A stretch of 17,589 bases of DNA, taken from NCBI GenBank assembly GCA_002493395.1, contig DKYS01000090.1:293-17881 (forward strand), given 5' to 3'. A program made the translations under genes and the position numbers. The DNA is from Turicibacter sp. UBA7094 (GTDB lineage: Bacteria > Bacillota_I > Bacilli_A > MOL361 > Turicibacteraceae). The notes beneath the pieces are model-generated. The model ran no database searches. It had not been told where the DNA came from and saw only the letters and a list, made by a program, of their open reading frames with translations. This document shows positions 12,626 through 17,589 of the stretch, piece after piece (position 1 is the first letter of the stretch; each line of letters begins with the position of its first letter).

Positions 12626-14512
12626 CTACTTGTTTTTCTTTAATGCTCCTAAAATGCAAGCACCAACCACTGAACCAACCGCAATTGCAATCAAATACAT
12701 CAACGCATTTCCAACGACTGGTAAAACAAAGATTCCACCGTGTGGAGCTGGAAGCGTACACTTAAATACCATCGTCAAAGATCCAGCCACTGCTGATCCA
12801 ATCACACATGAAGGAATGACTTTTAATGGATCTGCTGCTGCAAACGGAATCGCACCTTCTGTAATAAATGACAATCCCATGACATAATTCACTTTTCCTG
12901 AATCGCGTTGTTCTTTTGTAAAACGTTGACCAAAGAATGTTGTTGCTAATGCAATTGCAAGCGGTGGAACCATCCCACCTGCCATCACGGCGGCCATCAC
13001 AGCTTCATTTCCAGACTCTAACGATGCTATTCCGAAAACATAAGCAGCTTTATTAAATGGTCCACCCATATCAATGGCCATCATTCCAGCTACAACAATT
13101 CCTAAAATAACAGCTGAGCTCGTTCCTAAACTATTTAAGAATTTTGTTAAGCCTTGATTAATAAAGGCAACCGGTGGATTTATGATGAATGTCATAAGCA
13201 CTCCCACCAATAATGTTCCAATTAACGGGTAAAGGAGGACAGGTTTAATCCCCTCAAGTGAGGCAGGTAAAAATGAAAAAGCTTTTTTTAGTCCAACCAC
13301 TAAATAACCTGCAATGAATCCAGCTAATAAGGCACCTAAAAACCCAGCACCCCCGACGTTAGCTAATAATCCACCCACAAACCCAACAACCATGGCTGGG
13401 CGATCCGCAATACTCACCGCAATAAATCCAGCTAAGACAGGTAATAAAAATCCAAACGCAGCGTCACCGATTGTTTTAAAGAAAGCTGCAAACGGAGTAT
13501 TTGATCCAAAATTCGCTGGATTTAACTCACGATTATCAAATAAAAATGCAAGAGCAATTAAAATTCCGCCCGCTACAACAAAGGGCAGCATATTTGAAAC
13601 CCCATTCATCAAGTGTTTATACAACTGGCGTCCTAAACTTTCCGTTGATTCTTCCACGACCTCTTGAGGACCCGATGTACTATAATAAACAGGTGCTTCG
13701 CCATTTATCGCACGGGTAATGAGCTCCTCTGCTTTATGGATTCCATCCGCAACTTTCGTCTGAATCACTTTTTTCCCATTAAAGCGCGCCATTTCCACTT
13801 TCTTATCGGCTGCCACAATAATGGCATCACAATGCTCAATTTCTTCTTTCGTTAAGGCGTTTTTAATTCCTGCCGATCCATTCGTCTCTACCTTAATCGA
13901 AATTCCCATTTCCGCTCCCTTTTTATTTAACGACTCTGCCGCCATAAACGTATGCGCAATTCCTGTTGGACAAGCAGTTACAGCCAAGACACGAGGATAC
14001 GTTGACCCTGCCGTTTGTTGCTGTTTTACCTCTTCCTCTTGTTCTTCTTTGAATGCTTCCATTTCTTTTTGATCAATCAATGCTAAGAATTCATCGACTG
14101 TTTTAGCACTCATTAATCGAGATCTAAACGTCTCATCCATTAAAATCGTTGATAAGCGTGACAGAACCTCCAAGTGCGTATTATTCGCTCCATCGGGTGC
14201 GGCAATCATGAAAAACAAATGGGATAGGCTTCCATCAAACGATTCATAATCAATACCGGCTTGGCTCACCGCCGCCGCTAAGCATGCTTTTTTAACAGCA
14301 CCTACTTTCGCATGGGGAATCGCTATTCCTTCACCGATTCCGGTTGTACTTTGCTCTTCACGAGCAATAATTCCTTGCTTATAGGCTTCCTTATCACTTA
14401 GATTTCCACTCGCATTAACTAAGTCGACTAATTCATCAATTGCTTCTTTTTTATTCGTTGCCTGTAAATTTAGACAAATTGAATGTTTGTTTAATAAATC
14501 AATAATTCTCAT
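12626..14512 (-). CDS. fruA: PTS fructose transporter, EIIABC
   Basis: 628-residue membrane permease of the phosphotransferase system that imports fructose and releases fructose-1-phosphate. Domains in order are EIIA (about 1-148), with phospho-accepting His67 in GIGEGIAIPHAK; EIIB (about 172-270), with phospho-accepting Cys181 in AVTACPTGIAHTFMAAE; and EIIC (about 295-628), a multipass membrane domain with GVSNMLPFVVAGGILIA, DMGGPFNKAAYVFG and SFITEGAIPFAAADP. A Gln/Glu-rich linker joins A to B. The A-B-C order and length are those of Gram-positive FruA. ATG 14512 has GGAGGG 6 bases upstream. It starts 15 bases after fruK and is the last gene of the operon. Confidence 0.95.
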   Translation of the reverse strand: MRIIDLLNKHSICLNLQATNKKEAIDELVDLVNASGNLSDKEAYKQGIIAREEQSTTGIGEGIAIPHAKVGAVKKACLAAAVSQAGIDYESFDGSLSHLFFMIAAPDGANNTHLEVLSRLSTILMDETFRSRLMSAKTVDEFLALIDQKEMEAFKEEQEEEVKQQQTAGSTYPRVLAVTACPTGIAHTFMAAESLNKKGAEMGISIKVETNGSAGIKNALTKEEIEHCDAIIVAADKKVEMARFNGKKVIQTKVADGIHKAEELITRAINGEAPVYYSTSGPQEVVEESTESLGRQLYKHLMNGVSNMLPFVVAGGILIALAFLFDNRELNPANFGSNTPFAAFFKTIGDAAFGFLLPVLAGFIAVSIADRPAMVVGFVGGLLANVGGAGFLGALLAGFIAGYLVVGLKKAFSFLPASLEGIKPVLLYPLIGTLLVGVLMTFIINPPVAFINQGLTKFLNSLGTSSAVILGIVVAGMMAIDMGGPFNKAAYVFGIASLESGNEAVMAAVMAGGMVPPLAIALATTFFGQRFTKEQRDSGKVNYVMGLSFITEGAIPFAAADPLKVIPSCVIGSAVAGSLTMVFKCTLPAPHGGIFVLPVVGNALMYLIAIAVGSVVGACILGALKKNK

Positions 14513-14527
14513 AGTTGTCCCTCCACA

Positions 14528-15448
14528 TTATAGTTTTTGTACACTTATTTCTTGAACCAATGCCATAATTTCATCGACAGTAGCCACGTCACTTGAAAAT
14601 GCTGTTGCACTTCCACTAGCCGCCCCTAATCGAAGAGCCTCTTCATAACTTTGACTTTTTTCATATCCTGCTAAAAATCCAGCAACCATTGAGTCTCCGG
14701 CCCCCACTGAGTTTTTAACTGTTCCCGCTGGAACATTCGAACGATAAACATTTCCATTTTCAGCAATGAGAATGGCTCCGTCTCCTCCCATTGAAATTAA
14801 TACATTACGAGCCCCCATTTCTTTCAATCGGTAACCGTAATGAAGTAATTCTTCAGTGGTTGAAATCGTAACATCAAACATTTCAGCAATTTCATGATGA
14901 TTTGGTTTAATTAAAAAGGGATGATACTTTAAAACGTTTAATAGTAAGTTTTTAGTGGCATCGACTGCAACATTTACTTTCTTATCACGAACATACTCCA
15001 TTATTTTTTCATAAAAATCATCAGGAAGTGTGGCTGGAATACTTCCCGCTAACACTAACGTATCCTCAGATGTTAAGGTATCTAATTGTCGATAAAGTTG
15101 ATCGATTTTTCCTTGCGGAATTTGAGGGCCCATTCCATTAATCTCAGTCTCTTCCTGAGAGGTTTTAATTTTCATATTAATACGGGAATACCCGTCACTT
15201 AAACGGATAAAATCCGTCTTGATTCCCTTTCGTCTTAAACGATCCTGAATGAAATCCCCGGTAAATCCACTAATAAACCCAAGTGCACAATTGTTAATTC
15301 CGTGCTCATTTAAAATTTGTGAGACATTAATCCCCTTTCCACCTGCATAAAAATGTTCCGTACTCACACGATTCACTCGTCCTTCGATTAATTGATCTAA
15401 ATTGACCACATAATCAATCGATGGATTTAAAGTTACTGTATAAATCAT
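14528..15448 (-). CDS. fruK: 1-phosphofructokinase
   Basis: 306-residue cytoplasmic kinase of the PfkB/ribokinase family that converts fructose-1-phosphate and ATP to fructose-1,6-bisphosphate, feeding glycolysis. Signatures are NPSIDYVV (8-15), FYAGGKGINVSQIL (PfkB motif 1, 33-46), LAGSIPATLP, IKPNHHEIAEM and NSVGAGDSMVAGFLAGY (motif 2, 246-262) with catalytic Asp252. The start codon overlaps the fruR stop (ATGA at 15448-15445), which implies translational coupling; AAAGGA in the end of fruR serves as ribosome binding site. The fruA neighbour distinguishes it from tagatose-6-phosphate kinases of the same family. Confidence 0.94.
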   Translation of the reverse strand: MIYTVTLNPSIDYVVNLDQLIEGRVNRVSTEHFYAGGKGINVSQILNEHGINNCALGFISGFTGDFIQDRLRRKGIKTDFIRLSDGYSRINMKIKTSQEETEINGMGPQIPQGKIDQLYRQLDTLTSEDTLVLAGSIPATLPDDFYEKIMEYVRDKKVNVAVDATKNLLLNVLKYHPFLIKPNHHEIAEMFDVTISTTEELLHYGYRLKEMGARNVLISMGGDGAILIAENGNVYRSNVPAGTVKNSVGAGDSMVAGFLAGYEKSQSYEEALRLGAASGSATAFSSDVATVDEIMALVQEISVQKL

Positions 15449-16200
15449 TTTTTCACGTCCTTTACTGTCGTTATCATTTCATAAGGTTCTAAATCCGAAT
15501 TTCCTGTTGTCATAATAGTGGCCTCGTCTAACGCCGCAAACTTGATAAAGCTGACTTCTCCGAACTTGCTCTCATCCACTAACACGTATGTTTCATTCGA
15601 GGCTTTTATCGCGTTCTCCTTAATCAATGCTTCCTCGGGATCTGGCGTTGTAAATCCATGTACAGGATGGACGCCATTACTTCCAATAAAACACTTATCA
15701 AATCGATAGCGATTTAATGTAGAGAGAGCTTCATATCCAACCACAGCTTTTGTTTTGGATTTAATTTTTCCGCCAAGAATAAAACAAGGAATTTCATACT
15801 CAATTAGTGTCTCGACATGCGATAATCCATTGGTCACGACCACGATGTTTTTATCTTTTAAATATTTAATCATCTCATACGTCGTCGTCCCCGAATCTAG
15901 ATAGATGCTATCACCCGATTGAACCAACGAGGCTGCGTTCTTTGCAATACTATCTTTTTGATCCATAAATTGATGTTGCTTATCGCTATAACTTTTTTCA
16001 ATAAATTTATTCAAAACAGGAACGGCCCCTCCATGAACACGTTTTAAACAATTACGTGCCTCAAGTTGAATCAAATCACGCCGAATGGTAGACTCAGAAA
16101 AATTAAACTTTTCAACAAGATTCGCCACCTTTACAGACCCCTTTTCTTGAAGCTCCGTCAAAATTAAGTGATACCTTTTTTCTGTAATCAATTCCTTCAC
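15445..16200 (-). CDS. fruR: DeoR-family transcriptional regulator of the fructose operon
   Basis: 251-residue DNA-binding regulator. Residues 8-60 form the DeoR winged helix-turn-helix, with VKVANLVEKFNFSESTIRRDLIQLE and the LKRVHGGAV wing. Residues about 80-240 are the DeoRC sugar-phosphate sensor domain, with GDSIYLDSGTTTYEMIKYL, VVVTNGLSHVETL and KCFIGSNGVHPVHGFTTPDPEEA. It is expected to repress the operon and to be relieved by fructose-1-phosphate or fructose-bisphosphate, as in other FruR proteins. Start is GTG at 16200; no clear ribosome binding site precedes it, so the exact start is uncertain, though the N-terminus fits the family. First gene of the operon, so likely autoregulated. 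Confidence 0.92.
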   Translation of the reverse strand: MKELITEKRYHLILTELQEKGSVKVANLVEKFNFSESTIRRDLIQLEARNCLKRVHGGAVPVLNKFIEKSYSDKQHQFMDQKDSIAKNAASLVQSGDSIYLDSGTTTYEMIKYLKDKNIVVVTNGLSHVETLIEYEIPCFILGGKIKSKTKAVVGYEALSTLNRYRFDKCFIGSNGVHPVHGFTTPDPEEALIKENAIKASNETYVLVDESKFGEVSFIKFAALDEATIMTTGNSDLEPYEMITTVKDVKK

Positions 16201-16302
16201 CTCACTTTAATCTCTAGTCACATTCCACTCACTCATCATGAGCCATTCTTTTTGGTTTGAAATAAATGAATGTTTTTGAAGCTTCTAACCTATCTTACCC
16301 TT

Positions 16303-16316
16303 AGTAAGCGTTTTTA
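16303..16316 (-). promoter_or_regulatory. cre-like site (CcpA)
   Basis: On the minus strand the 14-mer TAAAAACGCTTACT matches the cre consensus TGAAAACGCTTTCA at 11 of 14 positions, including the central CG. It covers about +2 to +15 of the predicted fru transcript, where CcpA binding would block transcription. Confidence 0.5.
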
Positions 16317-16324
16317 ACACCTTT

Positions 16325-16353
16325 ATTTTAACGACTTACCTTCATTAAGTCAA
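16325..16353 (-). promoter_or_regulatory. sigma-A promoter of fruR-fruK-fruA
   Basis: On the minus strand, TTGACT (16348-16353), a 17-base spacer and TAAAAT (16325-16330), each 5 of 6 to consensus. Expected start is near 16318, leaving a leader of about 118 bases before fruR. Confidence 0.75.
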
Positions 16354-16367
16354 GTATTTTCAACCAA

Positions 16368-16400
16368 TTTCATTCATAAACATTTAAATTCATTCATAAA
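16368..16400 (-). promoter_or_regulatory. candidate FruR operator repeats
   Basis: On the minus strand TTTATGAATGAA occurs twice, with CATTCATAAA on the plus strand at 16371-16380 and 16391-16400. The spacing is exactly 20 bp, two helix turns, just upstream of the -35. A third ATGAATG, in the opposite orientation, lies in the leader (TAAATGAATG, 16263-16272). The layout fits a DeoR-family operator set that could loop DNA across the promoter. Confidence 0.45.
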
Positions 16401-16405
16401 ATATG

Positions 16406-16454
16406 AAAAAAAGAGAAGGACGCCTCCTCTTATCGGATTCGTTCCTCCCTTCTC
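16406..16454 (-). terminator. terminator of the DUF4177 gene
   Basis: On the minus strand GAGAAGG (16448-16454) pairs with CCTTCTC (16413-16419) across a 28-base loop, followed directly by T7 (16406-16412). It lies between the DUF4177 gene and the fru promoter. Confidence 0.6.
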
Positions 16455-16478
16455 ATTCCTTCATATAATAAGATGTAC

Positions 16479-16658
16479 CTAAACTTCACGGGCCAAGTAA
16501 TAAAGGTGCCCATTGACGCCACAAAGACGCCACCCTTCTTGCCCTAGTTCATCTAGTTTTTGCTTAAGTGAAGCATTCATCTCTTTATTCGTTGGATTTA
16601 AAGCTGTTTTAATATCAATTGCTACGTTTTCTAATCGGTATTCGAATTTTTTCATCAT
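16479..16658 (-). CDS. DUF4177 domain protein
   Basis: A 59-residue protein that matches the small DUF4177 family over its full length. It has the MKKFEYRLENV opening strand, a central LKQKLDELGQEGWRLCGV segment (the family's hallmark LNxxGxxGWELV), and a closing LYYLAREV strand. The fold is a small alpha/beta protein; no function is established. Start chosen at ATG 16658, 6 bases after AGGAG; a TTG directly upstream (16661) is too close. A perfect TATAAT on the minus strand (16688-16693) is the likely -10, without a clear -35. A terminator follows. Confidence 0.85.
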   Translation of the reverse strand: MMKKFEYRLENVAIDIKTALNPTNKEMNASLKQKLDELGQEGWRLCGVNGHLYYLAREV

Positions 16659-16744
16659 CAAGAACTCCTTTAATCTTTTGATAATTTATTATAAGAAACT
16701 GATGATGAAAATATGCCTAAAAATTTCTTTTTTTAGTTAAGGGA

Positions 16745-17023
16745 CTAAGCCTCAAAGACTAAATCAAAACTTGAAGCCTGGCGGTTCATGGCCGCTATCG
16801 CTAACGCCTCTAAACTTTGCGCCGTTACTTCCTCTACAGACCCTTTCGTTAAAACTTGAGCGTCAGAAAGCGAACAGACAAATCGTGTATAAATATGATC
16901 AACAACCGGAAATTTTACCTCTGTTTCATCACACGATAAAATGATGTTTTGGCGATTTCCTCTAATTTTAACATCCTTCGGACATTTTTTAATACGGTTG
17001 ATAAATTCTTTCTCTGTTCTCAT
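16745..17023 (-). CDS. small protein, function unknown
   Basis: A 92-residue soluble protein I do not recognise. The N-terminal part is basic (MRTEKEFINRIKKCPKDVKIRGNRQN) and could form strands: NIILSCDETEVKFPVVD, then IYTRFVCSLSD. The C-terminal part (VEEVTAQSLEALAIAAMNRQASSF) is probably helical. There is no signal peptide or membrane helix. ATG 17023 follows GAGAGGGG by 9 bases. The promoter (17071-17099) is strong and overlaps a Rex-box-like palindrome, so expression may follow the NADH/NAD balance; that is inference. Confidence 0.7.
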   Translation of the reverse strand: MRTEKEFINRIKKCPKDVKIRGNRQNIILSCDETEVKFPVVDHIYTRFVCSLSDAQVLTKGSVEEVTAQSLEALAIAAMNRQASSFDLVFEA

Positions 17024-17070
17024 GCTTGAAAACCCCTCTCACTTTTTAATCAAACTGTCTTGATGTCTGT

Positions 17071-17099
17071 AGTATAGCACGTTGTGAATTACTTAACAA
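17071..17099 (-). promoter_or_regulatory. extended -10 promoter of the 92-residue protein gene
   Basis: On the minus strand, TTGTTA (17094-17099), a 17-base spacer and TATACT (17071-17076), preceded by the extended -10 TG. Confidence 0.65.
17082..17099. promoter_or_regulatory. Rex-box-like palindrome
   Basis: TTGTGAATTACTTAACAA matches the Rex consensus TTGTGAA-n4-TTCACAA at 13 of 14 defined positions. It covers the -35 and part of the spacer of the promoter above, a position that would block RNA polymerase. Two further TTGTGAA half sites lie at 17105-17111 and 17130-17136. Confidence 0.4.
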
Positions 17100-17226
17100 T
17101 AACATTGTGAAAAAAAAATCAATCGAATCTTGTGAAAACGTACATCATCCACTTCTTCCCATCCATCCTTTTTAAGTAAGCGTTGCCAACTTATTAGGTG
17201 TCGGATTTTGTCTATCTAATCAACAT

Positions 17227-17251
17227 AAAAAAGGAATCCCGTAAGATTCCT
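17227..17251 (-). terminator. intrinsic terminator of the winged-helix-like gene
   Basis: AGGAATC (17232-17238) and GATTCCT (17245-17251) form a 7-bp stem with a 6-base loop, followed on the minus strand by T6. Confidence 0.82.
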
Positions 17252-17258
17252 CTTCATT

Positions 17259-17564
17259 TTATAATTCCTTCGTCACAATATAGTGTAATTCTTCTTCCCC
17301 ATCTGGCTGACACTTCACTTCTTTTTTGATTAATCCGCACGCTAAAAGCTCAGACAATCCCGCCTCTAAATCATGTCGTGCTTCTTCTAACTCAGAAAGT
17401 ACGCTCAAAATATCCTCCACTTTTTCGGTGATTAAATAGATAAAGTAAATATAAATATTTTTGGCCGCTGGTGATAATTGAGGACTCTCTAAAATCGTTT
17501 GCGGAATATCCATCGTATTCTCATCATAATAAAAATCAAAATTTGTATAATAATAAGTTTTCAT
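17259..17564 (-). CDS. small winged-helix-like protein
   Basis: A 101-residue protein. Residues about 28-85 (LSPAAKNIYIYFIYL ... ILSVLSELEEARHDLEAGLSELLACGLIKKE) follow the pattern of the winged helix at the start of phage and plasmid replication proteins and related regulators: 'LSP.AK.iY..l', then recognition-type helices, then 'L...GLI.k' leading into the wing (VKCQPDGEEELHYIV). The middle is shortened compared with such domains, and the usual S-x-x-T/S-V recognition residues are replaced by acidic ones (EEARHDLEAG), so DNA binding is uncertain. AAAGGAG lies 9 bases before ATG 17564. The terminator right after it and no linked gene in view suggest it ends a transcript. Confidence 0.6.
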   Translation of the reverse strand: MKTYYYTNFDFYYDENTMDIPQTILESPQLSPAAKNIYIYFIYLITEKVEDILSVLSELEEARHDLEAGLSELLACGLIKKEVKCQPDGEEELHYIVTKEL

Positions 17565-17589
17565 CTTTACTTCACTCCTTTAGCCCCTC

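Noticed and set aside
12630..14072. Several plus-strand ORFs of 63-117 codons
   Set aside because: All are antisense shadows of fruA, rich in Pro/Asn/Ala as expected from reverse reading of a membrane protein gene.
15518..15709. Plus-strand ORF of 63 codons
   Set aside because: Antisense shadow of fruR.
17175..17188. Second cre-like site AGTAAGCGTTGCCA
   Set aside because: Only about 10 of 14 positions match and it is not placed at a recognised promoter.

Overview
The window is low-GC, densely coded chromosomal DNA from a member of the Bacillota (Firmicutes). Strong AGGAGG-type ribosome binding sites, sigma-A-like promoters, U-tract hairpin terminators, a CcpA-style cre and UGA used as a stop all fit. 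A gut anaerobe of the Turicibacter/Erysipelotrichia/Clostridia kind is my guess; no rRNA or other marker fixes it. I see no tRNA, rRNA, CRISPR, transposase or integrase. I recognise 19 genes: 15 on the minus strand and 4 on the plus strand.

Left part (1-6.4 kb): an endonuclease/exonuclease/phosphatase-fold protein, a Gate-domain membrane protein of the CD0519/CD1768 type, a secreted coiled-coil protein, a stand-alone glutamate-cysteine ligase (GshA), a short DedA-family membrane protein and a small one-helix membrane protein. Convergent pairs share bidirectional terminators. The one at 3763-3812 is a perfect 50-bp palindrome that contains both stop codons.

Middle (6.5-12.6 kb): this is the most unusual stretch. 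A likely three-gene minus-strand operon encodes a GNAT-like plus ANT(6)-like fusion whose nucleotidyltransferase motif is degenerate, a small two-helix membrane protein, and a membrane-anchored alpha/beta hydrolase with an altered nucleophile elbow. Next come exonuclease III (plus strand), an unknown membrane protein, a GT32-type glycosyltransferase that lacks its DXD motif, and a divergent ThyX-superfamily protein. Several of these look like pseudoenzymes or enzymes with altered chemistry.

Right part (12.6-17.6 kb): a complete fructose operon, fruR-fruK-fruA, read on the minus strand. FruA imports and phosphorylates fructose to fructose-1-phosphate, FruK makes fructose-1,6-bisphosphate, and FruR (DeoR family) controls the operon. 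Its promoter is good, with a cre-like site at the start point and repeated ATGAATG elements that are candidate FruR operators. Beyond it are a DUF4177 protein, an unknown 92-residue protein whose promoter overlaps a Rex-box-like palindrome, and a small winged-helix-like protein.

All calls come from reading the sequence. No database search, alignment or folding program was run.
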